64,000 nt of DNA from Inonotus obliquus. Lineage: Eukaryota; Basidiomycota; Agaricomycetes; Hymenochaetales; Hymenochaetaceae. Made by a program: the position numbers and the translations under genes. The DNA lies in contig JAJHTX010000004.1 of NCBI GenBank assembly GCA_032164295.1, forward strand, positions 2,046,001 to 2,110,000, read 5' to 3'. Positions 1 through 12,638 of this stretch are shown piece after piece; positions within the stretch are counted from its first letter, which is position 1; each line of letters starts with the position of its first letter. The notes beneath the pieces were generated by a model, which had not been told where the DNA came from, ran no database searches, and was given only the letters and a program-made list of their open reading frames with translations.

Positions 1-3000
1 GGCAACATCGTAGCGTACCACACAAGGCAGCAGGGGAGTCCACTAGCGATTTCCGTGATGGCGCTTCCTCTCCCACACCAGCATCATCCTATACACAGAA
101 TTCCAAGAAGAGTCACACGGGAACTCGCTTCTCGACACCGTCGCTCAGCCTCGAAGCTCCTGCACTCGACGAGAACTGCGCCCGCTGGCTCGTAAGCGTG
201 ATGATACTTCTTCTCCGTCAAGCTGCCCCTCGCGATGATCGCACTAAAGCCTACGACAACCTCAGTAGTGATGCGAATCTATATGGATTTGAGTCGATTA
301 ACAGCGATGATGGCCTGCGACATGCAGACGACATGCCGTGGATTCCCCCCTCCGATGGTGATCAAGCACCTCCTACCGGCCACTTACCTCATAAGTCACC
401 ATCTATGACCTCGGTCTCGTCCAATGCCTCCGCGCCAATACCGCTCGCTCGCTCAGCACTCGGCTTTCAGCGAACTCCCCGTACGCTGACGATGTCTTCG
501 CTCCCGCTCTACTCGCTCATAACTGAGTGGGCCGGGAATATCGTGTATTTACTATCGGCAGCGAACTGGGGGGTTGTACTAAGCAAGATCAGAGGCAAAA
601 TCCACTCTCTTGCGCGGTCGTCTCCGGAGGAGTCCCAGGACTATACGGATCTGCAGTTGATGCAGCACTGCGCTTTGGACAGAAACAGATTGGTGGCCAT
701 CCTTCAAGGTAATTGTTAGTTCCATGACTCTAAAAACACCCTAACAATGTATGATCAGAGTTATCATCGTTGCTCGTGAACATGAAAGCGGAAGCACAAT
801 GTGCCGTCGCAACTTTCCTCCGACGAGCAATCTGGAATTGGATAGAGACATTCCCCAGTGAATTCATTGAAATGTGCAACGGCCAGCGTAAACTCGATGG
901 CGCTCCGGAACGCGTCTTCGATTTATTTTTGCAGATTGAAAATGAACAGAACAAGAGGATCTTGTGGCCAACGTTGTGTGTTTTGCTTCTTTTGAGTCAC
1001 GATCGGACGAAGCAGGTCTCCCTCCAGTTCGACCCTCATCTACGGAACAAAAGCTCTCAAAACAAGAAGGTCTGTTCCGACCAGTACGCCTTTATGTTGA
1101 TATTCGTTCTAATTGTGGGGCATTGTAGGAGCTTGTCTTTCTTGACAAAATTCAGAAGAACACAGCAGCCACATCTAAGCTCACTGAGACCGCTATTCTG
1201 TGCCACGTTGATTTGTTACGTGCAGCTTCCTACGTCCCCGCCGAGCATGATGTGACTATTAGAAATGTTGCTATGGAGGTGGCCCACGGGATGAAGGTAA
1301 TAACTCATTTGCCTGATACGGTTCCTGGTTCTCATTTCTCGATTCTGTAGGAACGCTTATGGAAAGCGGTGCATGGACGCCCTTTCTTTGAGGCGACTGA
1401 CCCGATAGATGTTGCCCTCCATGCCGATATAATCGTCGGCCTCTCCCGTTTCCTTCCCGAGGATGACTATATGGGAATCATTAATGCATGTCTCGAACCC
1501 GACCGATCTGACGCTGTGAAGATTGTGGCCGTCAAAGCGCTTATTATACTAGCCCAACAGGTGAGATCGGGTGCTTGGAAGTCATTGTTTGTATCTGACA
1601 CATGCTCTCTAAGGCATCGAAGTGGCCGCATCTTAAGCCGGTAAGGAATGAGCAACTGATTGATCGCGTTCGACGAGTTTATCAGGTAAGTGGGGCCTGA
1701 CTTCTCTGCCTTGTCTCTTCTAATGACTTCGTGTAGAGTTCTGTCTCTCGATATAATGAGAAAGATGCATTGGGAGTCATGAAGCGCAGTGCATCACGAC
1801 CCATAATGAAGAGATTCAGTTCAGAAGCTATTTCCGAAAGGGAACTTCTCATTCTCTCCATTTTTTGTTTATACAGATACGATGCTTTGTTCTTCCCTGT
1901 TTTACATACAACATCCGACAGCTTCCAATGGTTCTCTGATGTTTCTCAGCTTCTGCGAGATCCGGGTAACACTGCACTTCCCTTGTCCGCCCTCCGGACT
2001 TTCTCTCATGAAGCGAACTGGATGTTGGGGCAACCAGTGGGAGACCCGCATCATGAAGCAGCAAAGTTTTGGCTTGGTACAACAGTGTAAGTCGAAACGC
2101 AACACGTCGACCGTAGCGAAGTAACGATCCTTTTACTGCAGTCCTGTTATGTTGCACATTTCAGCCGTACGACTTCTTGATACTCGCGACAGCCCGTTCG
2201 AGCAAAGAATGATAGCAGAAATGCTTTATTATTATACTGGCCTGTTCAGGAAGGCCATCGAGGTGAGTGTTCAAAACGTTCGCTAGATTACCTTTTGACT
2301 AAGCACGAAATAGGGTGGCATTACAAACGACTGGGATTTCTCAAAAGGTCGTCTTCCGGAAATCGTCATCGCAGAAGTGGCTTTTCTCGTCACTTTAACG
2401 TCAGTTGATACCGCGGTTTCATTGGTAGCAGCGAAAGGTCTGCGCGAGATTGCTATAGCGGAGTGTCTACCAAACCCAAGCCGCGACATCGAAGAAAGCG
2501 ACGAGTGTGCTAAACGGTACCCGCTTTACGAGCAGCTTGGTGATCCGTCCGTCTTAGTTGTTGGTATGTTCATACGGCTAGAACTACTTACACTACGCAT
2601 TTTATTAATCTATATCAGGCCGCGTGGCTCAACAAAAGCGGATTCGAAAGTTACTACGATTAGTTACGACCCCCTGTCCCCTATATGCGGCAGCCTGGCA
2701 CGAGTGTTATATCAGATGGGCTGCCCTAAGGGACTGGATGGGGAGCCGACCTCAAGCTATGACAGACTTTGATATCCATTCCAATTTCAGACCCGCGGGT
2801 GACTTGTCGATGTGTTCTGAAGTACGCACTTTCTCGTAACCCAAGAAACTTGTATGCTGAAGAAACACCGTCTTCCAGGAACGCTTCTATCAATGGCAAA
2901 ATCTGACACTCTTCATGGCTTCCTTCAGCACACAGTCTATATTGGAGGAACGAACATCAGAAGTGCTGGCAGCCTTTGAGAGTTACGAGCTTCCTGATCG

Positions 3001-6000
3001 CTTGCGCGTCTCTCATGATGGAAATTACATGTTGAACGATTTCATGGCGACTACCGTAGACCTGCTGGTGTCCGATATACCTTTGGCGCGGGATACTGCG
3101 AAAGAAGCACTTGGATCGGAACTGAATCCACGTTTGTTTCCTAGGTTGTTCAAGCACTTGAATGAGTGAGTCGCAGAATTACATGGACACATAGAATTTA
3201 TTCTGATGTCTTCATTTAGTATGGTTGATGATGTCGCAAGGATGAGCAACGAAAGCCTAGGGTTGCAAAGCGAAGAGGAACTTCTCCTTTTGTTTTTCGA
3301 ACAGGTCGGTTACTCGTAATTTTCCGTCCTTGTTTAAAGGCTAATGGGGTCATTGTAGCTTGTTACCGTTCTCAAGCTTCTTGTTGACCGCGCTGATGCG
3401 CCAGCTGAAGATTTCCTTGCGAATCAGGACTTAAGTCAAGCATTGTTGACATTGACGAAATTTCTGGAGCGTTTCCGGGATGGAGACTTACTTCGGTTCA
3501 AGATGAAGTTCTGCAACTTCTGTGAGGTTGCATGTGGGCGCGGGGAATCATTTGGTCTTCGGACTGACGATTTTGTGCGCAATAACCTTCTCAATGTTAT
3601 AGTCGAATGGTTCGAACCAGAAGTATGCACAAAAGATTATTCCTTTATAGTTCCTTGCTGATGGGTCTGTGCAACAAGGGAATTGGACACGACGACTTCC
3701 AACTTATGCGCCTACGGCATGAAGCCAATGTAGCAGCCTTGCGTACTGTAGTCAGATTGCTGGAACGCCTCCGACTTCAGCCCATTGACATTTCGACGGG
3801 AGACGACGCTGCCCACGTCATATCAAGACGCTATCTTCGTTATCAGACTGTTCTTCTACATGGTCTCCGCTTTGACCCATTATCGGAGCCTTCCGTGAGT
3901 CCAACTGAGTGTATTCATTAGCGTGTCCTAACACATGCGAAAAATAGATCGACGAAGATAGGAGCTCTCAGCATTCATCAGGCCAGGTCTGTGATTATTC
4001 GTGATAACTGCTAGATCGTTCACTGAATGTCGTATACAGCGCAAGAACAACGCCGAGAAGGGTGGCTTACGTGACCTTATCATCAGTGGACTGGCTCATT
4101 TATTGTCTATGAATACCGATATCGGACTGAAGCATTTTTTGCCACTCGGCTACGACCCAGATCCGACCAAGCGTGCCGTCTTCTGTCGAGTTATTTCGCG
4201 CGTCATGGATCTCGGGGGCCGCTTGGAGACACAGAATGACTCCATGGTTGCAGGGCGTCGTTCGAGAATAGGAGAGGTTTGTTGGTCCTTAATGTATCAC
4301 CATTGCAAAGCTCAAGGATATTGCTTTCCTAGTTGGTCAAAAGCTGCGACGTAAGTGACTAGCACGACGGGAATGGGCTAAAACTGACCATCTTGCAGAT
4401 GATACTTGTCTTAGCTATCTGCGAGACCTGCCCACCGAGCGAAGTGGACGTCATCTTACCTGTCTTGCTGAACCTCTTTGATTCTAGGGCTTCACTTCTT
4501 GACTTACTCAAGCTGTTAATTGAGCGGGAAGTTAAAACTACATGTACGTCATCTATCTTGGTTCTCTCTGTATCTAACACGTAATTCTCTTGCAGCGAAC
4601 GAGGTTAGTTTGTTCAGGGATAACTCGATGCGCATGAAGCTTGTATGTGCCTTCGCGAGAATTCATGGCTACGACTACCTTCGTAGGCTCGTCAAACCGT
4701 TGCTAGACATGATGTGTCAACCTCGACATGAAACATCAACATTCATCCTTGACCCTGCGAAGACAACGGAGGAGGATGTCGAAAACAACAGGAAAGCTAT
4801 CAAGATTCTTGCAGAAAACTTCTTGACTCTCGTTTGTGATTCTGCTAACACGATGCCACTGTGCGTATTGTTCGGAAGATCGTACTGAGTCGAGCATACT
4901 AATTGTACGATAGGATGCTGCGGGAAGTTTGTGCACATATATCTCAGACCGTGTACGTTCACATTCTCTCGTAAGACACAGCGAAATTCTCACTCTGTTG
5001 AGCAGCGCCGAGATCTGGCCAGAGGCTAAGTTTGCAGCGCTTGGCGCTTTCATTTTTCTGCGGTATGTACTATCGCTCTTCGTTCCGACTTTCCTCTGAT
5101 ACTTTATAGATTCATATCTCCCGCTCTCGTTTCGCCCGAGACAATCGACATAGAGCTTCCCCCTGATCACGTCAGGATCCGCCGTGGTTTACTGGCAGTA
5201 ACCAAGATCATACAGAACCTTGCCAATAACGTTCGGTTTGGGAAAGAGGCACACATGATGTGCTTCAATGACTTCTTGACTGATAATATTGTCCGTGTCA
5301 TGCGGTTCCTCACGGACATCGTCGTAAGTGATAGTCTACCTCTCGTTATCATCAATATTTCTCACTGTTCTACTCTTCAGAAACTCAACGCAAATACTGT
5401 CGAAGAAGATCCGAGCGAGTGGCAAGGTGGAGCCTTCGACGAGACAGATGCAATCGTTTTGCATCGATTTTTTGAAAAACACGCTGATAAAGTCGGGAAG
5501 GAGCTTCTAAGTCTTTCCAAGTCGACCAAGGAAAGTGAAGCAGCGGTTATTGGCGGAAAGAAGGCGTGGGACAACTTGTGCGCCGCGCTGGTAGAGATGG
5601 GCCAACCCGTCGAAGTTCCCCTTCTAAGTTCTCTCGGTTCGTCCGAACCAGGCGTGTATAGAGACTTCATGAGTCGGAATGCCGATCGGAATGTGGAGCC
5701 GGTCAGGTCACTGTTCACCAAAGTTGCTGTGAAGGTAAGTAAATAGCTTGTCTGAGAATTTCGTAGCTAATTGCCATACAACAGGACGATGTCGTCATAT
5801 ACCTCCTTCCTGTATGCCAACTGGACATCGAAGTGCTTGATTTTGAGCTACTGGTGTTCCATATTTTCAAGGCACGTTGACATGTGTATATTCCAGGGTC
5901 ATTGGCTAACTTCCGCCCGCAGACTACGATGAATCCTATTCAGGATGACAAGCAAATCGAGCTGATCATCGATTGTACGAATTATACGACAGCATCCGAA

Positions 6001-9000
6001 ATACCTATGCAGTGGTTCAAGTTCTTCATTGAACTCACGCCAAGTGACTTGCGTGCGCGGTTCAGAAACGCATACATACTAAATTGCAACTTGCCTATGC
6101 AGCGCTTCCTTCGCAAGCTCTATAACATCTGTTCTGGTTTGTCTGGTCTAGCTAGTTTGACTGCTTTCTTCTGACAGACTGCTAGGAATATTCTCAGTGG
6201 AGATACACCCTAAGATGAGTGTATCGGAGCTTTCCGAAGCTGTACACTGCAATCTGGCGGATGCGTTAAAGACTGCATGTGAGTATTCATGCAAGGTTAT
6301 CTTGTGCGTGGCTCACGCAACGTTTCTTAGATAACTTAGAGCAGGAAGAAAGGGAGGTCTTCAAGGAAGTCATGCTTCGCCAGGCGCACCTTATGAAAGT
6401 TCCCGTAAACCTCGCTGTCGCACAGTCGCACTTGCGAATTGATTCCGTAAGCTTGAGACTCAACAAAACTTGTCCTACGCTAAAGCATACCTTAGGTCAA
6501 GGCACAGAACGTGTACGCACAGTTCTCATGCAGAACGACAGAGATTATACCGTTTGGAGATATTGGTGACATCTATAACGTGTCGACAGGGCGAGATGCA
6601 AACGAGTTCATTATTAGACGGAATCGGAACGGTGGCACACTGTACTTCTCGTCGCCGGAACGGGATCATATCGTCAAGGTCTGCAATATCATGTCCATGA
6701 ATACTTGGAAGGCAAGATACTGACTATTGGTCCTAGGCCATACGTTCCGCAAAGAGTCGAATGAATGTCAATCGTGCCGTATTCTTTGACCGCTTCTCGA
6801 GGTTATCGAACGTTTCGGCCGCGTTGCTGAATATCGGAATGCTAAACGCCCAACACGAGCATCCTGATTTGCGAAGCTCCGCCTACAATTTACTGAGAGC
6901 GGTGTGTTCTTCCATCAGTTTTGACACGGAGAGCATGCTGCCATCATCAGGTAAGCCTTATTCGTAGTACCCTTGGTAATTGTTAGCTGATGCAATGAAA
7001 GGTGGCTTCATCCCTGGCGATCCGATGGCACTCGTCATGCACCTGAGTGAAAAGCTATCCGTTTTTGCTCCAGAGTTGACTCTCGATTTCATCTCGCAAG
7101 TCGTTTTGGAGCTGGACAAGACTACGACACCGCAGAAGGCCCTTTGCATCAGGTATACAGCCCCGTGGATAAAGAATTTGAACAGATTCTGCGATCCCAT
7201 CAGTGATTTGTACGAACTCTCAGGAGCTAGACTTAGAGATTGCGTAAGGCTCTTGCTTGACCTGACCGTCAGAGACGCGGATGTGGGTGAACCTATCATG
7301 TGCTATTACGTCCGAGTCTAACCAGCTCTTTCCAGGCCTGTTATGTTACCATCCGCCTTATTTGGCCAGAAATCGGAAAACTTGATGGTGGCGTCGTAAA
7401 CGTCGTCTTGGACGAGGTGATGCGTGCCGCTGTAGATGGAGGCCTAGGTTCGGCGAGATGCGAAGTGATGGCCGAAATCATCACTCACATGTGCTGCAAG
7501 AGCGCTCGTGGGCGTATTTTGGCAAAGCTTCGCAAGGTCCGTATTTCAGCCAAATCAATAAAATTAATTTCTTTGCTGAAAGCGTTGAAAGGCTCTGGGG
7601 AAGACGTCTACGAAACCGAGCAAGACCCTGGATAAGAATATTCATTGGAACGAGATCACGGCTTATTCGAGACTAGCTCTTGGCACAGGGCACGCAAACG
7701 AGCACGGCCTTCAAATTCAGATACTTGTACCAGAAATTCTCCACCTTGTCACTCTTCTGGCGAGCCAAGGGGACGCAGTCATGCGTAATACCGTCTACGG
7801 ACTTGCGCTTCAGCTTTTCCAATCATTATACTACATGCACGCGGAAGACTCGAACATATCATCGGAAGTCAGGGCTCTCTTGGACGAACTTTCCACTGTA
7901 GAGGTTGTTCGATTGTTCGGGCTCACTCACTCCTCGAATACCAGTGAATATGTGCCGTTTGATGGCCAAGATAGTCGAGCATTGCTAGAAGGCTTATCAC
8001 GCTGGTTGTTGAAGGCATCAGCGATATGTGCGGCAAATTCTGGTAGGAATAGTAGATGATAACTCTCTTTTGAGAAAGAAGCTGATCGACACCTTCATTC
8101 CAGGTCTAGCAAACGTATGGCGGGCACGGTGGATGGGACTCTTGACTGCCACCGCCTTTCAACTCTCCCCTAGCGTACAACCGCGGGCTTTCATTGTTAT
8201 GGGTGTCTTAGCATCGTCGGACGTGGACGATGACTTACTATATCAGATGCTGGTCGCCCTGCGCAGCGCGATGAAGATGGCAGATGAATCCGATACTCAA
8301 TGTGTTGTCAGCATGCTCAACTGCATTTGCAAAGTCGTTCCATCTCTACCGGAAAGCTCCCGATACATTGGCACACTGTTCTGGCTTGCGGTTGCTCTCC
8401 TGCAATCCAGCCTCGCGGCGTTCTACAAGGAGGCGAACGATTTATTGTGTTCATGCGTTATTACTTTACAGCAGCAGAACGCTTTCGCTGAGAAGGGATT
8501 CACGGCCACTCTACTTGAGGCCCGGACATGTCTGGAAGAGATCCAAGCGCAACTAGATCAGCTGCTCGGGCTTTCATTCGAATCCGACTTTTCATTCTCC
8601 TTAGCAGCTGTTATCTTTAAGGGCATTCGTCGACCTAATCTCCGGAAATCAGCGGAGAAGGCGCTTCGCTGTCTTCTTACCACGGCCGTGTCGACCTTGC
8701 CTGAACCAACATCAACAGATGCACCCGTGCATAGTGAAGTGCTGGGCTACTTCGTCGCACTTCTATCCATCTCAACAACCATCCCGGAATACGAAAAGCT
8801 TCTGTTTGAAGCGCAAGTAGGTGAAGAATGGTGGCCGAAAAAGGATGAAGATATGTTCGATGGCCTTGAGGACACGAATGATCAACTACCGAAAATCTCA
8901 TTCGATGTGTTGGGATGCCATGACCATCAATCGGCACTTCTCGCAATTTCGTTCTTGGGTTCTATGCTTTCGAGCGCTCAAGTCGATGACGCAGAGTCGC

Positions 9001-9433
9001 AGATGCTGTTCCTAATTATGAAGGACGCAGTTGCGATTTTCCCCGAGGTTGTTTCACTTTCGTAAGTAACGGTAGTCGAATAGATGTGGCATAGATTATT
9101 GACATTTGACCATTCTATAGCTACGATGGCCTGCAAGACAAAATCTATGACATCTTCACCACGTCAACCAACCCATCTGTATTATCCTCTGCATCGGCAG
9201 TGTTCCGTGTAGCAATGGAGGATGCCTCTCATACAGCCTTTATGAAAGGTTCCACCTCTACGCTGAGCACGCTCGATGAAGATGCTACATACGGACAGCG
9301 CCAGCTCCATGCGCTGGAGGAAATAAACATGCAGGGCCTGGCAAATACGTTCCAGTTTTTGCCTCTGAATCGTGGACACGTTACAAAGGTGCTGAATTGG
9401 TTCCCGGAATTGATAACCAAGATCATAGAATGA
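1..9433 (+). CDS. Neurofibromin/IRA-type Ras GTPase-activating protein (5' end outside the window)
   Basis: This gene encodes a very large Ras-GAP of the NF1/IRA1/IRA2 family, which speeds GTP hydrolysis by Ras and so damps cAMP or MAPK signalling at the membrane. The reading frame is already open at base 1, so the N-terminus is missing. It runs through many short introns to a TGA at 9431-9433. The GAP domain lies roughly at 3400-5750. The arginine finger is in EVSLFRDNS (AGG at 4615-4617), and the family signature FLR-FISPALVSPE is split by an intron near 5063-5110. A Sec14/CRAL-TRIO-like module follows (about 5786-6280, with DVVIYLLPVCQLDIEVLDFELL), then a long HEAT-like helical C-terminus in large exons, including an open stretch at 8028-9065. 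I saw no frameshift or premature stop. Exon joins in the 5' third were not all resolved. Confidence 0.92.
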
Positions 9434-10276
9434 TTCAAAAAATTGCGGGATGCGATACGAGCTGGTGGATTGGAAGTACAACCCAAAACGTTGGACGATC
9501 TCACCCTTCATTCAGTCTGTTTATTACTTTCTTTCTTGTACTACGTTTCTTGGCCTTCCCTTCAATCCTGCTTCTCTTTCAGTTGTTACTGTTGACCATC
9601 ATCGTCAATCCCTTCCCACTTATTCGGATGCAGGTGCATCAATCGGTCTGTATGTCTGTATCTTTCGATTTAAAGCATTGCTCATTCCTCCAGTCGGTAT
9701 TTTTCGTTTTTCTGGCATTCGTATTCGGTAGCTAATAGGCATGTCGTATCACATATTAGTTGTATTATACAAGTGCTCATTTCTAGTACTTCCTATCTGA
9801 GTCGTGAGTAATCTACAAACATCCCATTCAACAACTCTAGATTCTCTATTCTGGCGCGGAGCGTATCATGTATATGTACTTCTGGCGGCACAGAGCCAGG
9901 GGTGATGCACCAAGTAGTCGTCTCTACAAGCTCCTCACGAATGAACCAAAATTAATCGTTGGATTTATCATCCCGCTTCCGCTTGACCGCCTGATTCATG
10001 GCCTGAGTCAGTCAGTCTCCTGTACGAAGCCCAGCCAATAACAATACTCTGCACCTATCCTCCAGAAAGGTCAGCGTAAGGATTAAGTTTGCTCCGTGTC
10101 CGAGTCTTAGGTCTCAGTGGACGACAAGCTGACGTAATCTAGAAAGTGATATAATGAGTTTCGTAATAATATATAATATTCCTTCACTCGCCCTATCCCG
10201 TCCCATCGATCTTATTCTTCACCCACCACCATCTCCCCCTTCCCGTTATTTTCCTCCTTCACCCCTCTCGCCCGTC
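9434..10276. other. Intergenic, NF1-like gene to TPS1 pseudogene
   Basis: This 0.84-kb gap holds the 3' flank of the RasGAP gene and the former promoter of the TPS1 copy. AT-rich sequence (about 10146-10180) and a C-rich pyrimidine tract (10220-10270) precede the old ATG, as in many fungal promoters. I see no open coding exon. Confidence 0.5.
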
Positions 10277-12097
10277 ATGCCCGTCAATGGCTTTGAAAAG
10301 CAAAAACTCATCGTCGTCTCCATCGTCGTCTCAAACAGACTTCCAGTAAAAATCTTGAAGGACAGCAAAGGCGAGTACCACTTCAAGATGTCCTCTGGTG
10401 GTCTCGTCTCCGCCCTTTCCGGCTGCAAAAAGACGATGACTTGGCCGATCGCCATTACAATGGCTTCTCTAATTCGATACTCTGGCCCCTCTTTCATTGT
10501 CACCCAGGCGAAATGAACTTTGACGAGGAGAATTGTCTGGCATACCGACAAGCAAACCTCAAATTCGCGGAGGTCGTTCGGACACAGTTAAAGAGTGGCG
10601 ACATCGTCTGGGTGCAAGATTACCACCTCATGTTGCTTCCGATGCTTCTCCGCAACATTATCGAAAACTTAGACAAAGAAAGGAAATCTTACGCAGCGAG
10701 AATTCAATCGACTCACCGAGGGTATGGAGGCGGAGCTACACGTCTCATACGCCGATACACTCAAAGATGTCAAGATCGGCTTTTTCTTACATACACCATT
10801 CCCAAGTAGCGAAATCTACCGGTAAGTACATAATGACATTGCAAGACGCTCTGTCGCTGAATGCAACGTAGCATATTGCCCGTACAACGAGAAATTTTAC
10901 TCGGAATCCTCTACTGTGATCTCATTGGTTTCCACACTTACGACTATGTTCGCCACTTCCTCTCTTCTTGCACTCGGATTCTCGGTTTACCAACTATGCG
11001 GAACGGTGTCGTTTTGAGGGTCGACTGGTGCATGTCGGTACCTTCCCGATCGGGATAGAACCGAGCAACTTCCTTGATAATCTAGAGAAGGAATCTGTCA
11101 AGCGACGCCTCGCCGATCTCGAACAACGATTCAACGGAGTCAAGGTCATTGTCGGCGTTGACCGCCTGCCTAAATACAATGTTGTTAGTAACATTATGTT
11201 GTCCATCTGAGCTCTGCTCATCTGGAAATAACATCAAGGGTGTACCTCAAAAGCTACACGCATAGAACTCTTCCTTGCTCAGCATCCGGAATGGATCGGC
11301 AAGGTCTGTATTGTACTTCTCACTGGCACCGCGCATTCCGGATACTAAGGAAAAGGGCAAAGGTTGTCTTGGTTCAGCTTGCTGTCCCCTCGCGGCAGGA
11401 TGTCGAGGAGTATCAGAATCTCCGGTCGACAGTACATGAACTTGTCGGTCGAATCAACGGACGATTCGGGACCGTCGAGTTCATGCCAATTCATTTCATG
11501 CACAAGAGCCTGCTTTTGACGAGCTCTCTGCGCTTTACGCGCGAAGCGACGTGTGCTTGGTGAGCCGTACACGAGACGGCATGAACCTGAGCACATTGCG
11601 TGCCAACAGAAGCAACAGGGTGTTATGATCCTATCCGAGTTCGCCGGAGCCGCACAGAGTCTCGATGGCTCTATTGTTGTCAATCCATGGGACCCACAGC
11701 AAGTTGCGGATGCGATATACGAATCGGTGACCTTGGATGCGGAAAAGAATCAAAGGAAGCTCTTCAAGGTACGGAAGTGTTTCTTTCCCTCCATTTCCTC
11801 TCTGACCAGTTTTGGATGCAGTACATAAGCAAATGTCCTTCATCGTTCTGGGGGAGCTCATTCGTCGGTGAGATGGTGAAGATCCACGCAGGCCATACCG
11901 CGAAGCTTGCCCCTCCTGCACAGGAAGAAGCCAAGAAGGCTGACATCGCAGGGAAGACGACTATCGTGAAATAAAAGAACGTCAATCTCGACAGGCTAAC
12001 ACCTGAGGTGACGGGAGTCAATGGCGTCAATGGAATATCACTCGATGCTAAAGATGCGCTCATGCATGGCGAACCGCAAATCGCTGTGTCATCTTAG
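10277..12097 (+). pseudogene. TPS1: Decayed trehalose-6-phosphate synthase (TPS1) copy
   Basis: The intact enzyme joins UDP-glucose and glucose-6-phosphate into trehalose-6-phosphate in the cytosol (glycosyltransferase family 20). Similarity begins at the ATG at 10277 with VVSNRLPVKI, and runs through DRHYNGFSNSILWPLFH, VQDYHLMLLPMLLR, ILPVQREILLG, GRINGRFGTVEFMPIHFMHK and ILSEFAGAAQSLDGSIVVNPWD. Splice sites survive: 10815-10871, 11308-11361 and 11769-11820 still look like introns. The frame is broken repeatedly. About 35 residues are missing at 10431-10440. Frame changes occur near 10690-10715, at about 11012 (one base lost) and near 11505 (one base lost). The stretch after GVDRL (11168-11260) is disrupted and includes a frame loss. 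About ten bases are lost near 11588. A TAA at 11972-11974 interrupts a frame that would otherwise run to TAG at 12095-12097. Neighbouring genes are intact, so poor sequence quality alone is an unlikely cause. Confidence 0.88.
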
Positions 12098-12638
12098 CAT
12101 TGTATCTCTCATGGAGTATTGAAACGCGTAGTGTGGACGATTCAATACTCGACTGATCGACTGACGACTCAACTTCTCTACGCTTCGACCATCAGTGTAG
12201 ATAAAAGACACACGCATCTTACACGGGTCTCTGTTGTTGATTATGATCTTGTCTTCCTTGTCTTATTAGCTATTTCACTTGTTCTAATGGCGGGCTGGAG
12301 CGACTTTACTTGCTTAGATTTGTACTTCTTGCAGTCAAGGTTTTTCGGATTTCGGGAACATACATCACTGTATTAGTACATGTTAATGTACACCGACAGC
12401 ATCCTATCGCATATTCTATTATAACAACACTACGGAAGCAGTTCCCGCATAGACAACAATTGCAAGCAGAGGGTGGAAAGCAAACTCATAACGGTAAGTC
12501 AAGATTTTATCATATACTGTAATGCATATAAATTACGCTGTCAATAGGGTCTCCAAAACCGAAACCGGCAAGTCAAGGTTCCATAAGATGAGGTGCGTCA
12601 AAGTCCTTCGTCAAGGCCACCCTCATCAGATAACATTT
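12098..12638. other. Intergenic between two convergent units
   Basis: This 0.54-kb gap separates the 3' end of the TPS1 pseudogene from the stop of the minus-strand gene that follows. It is AT-rich and holds no convincing exon. It probably contains both 3' flanks. Confidence 0.5.
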
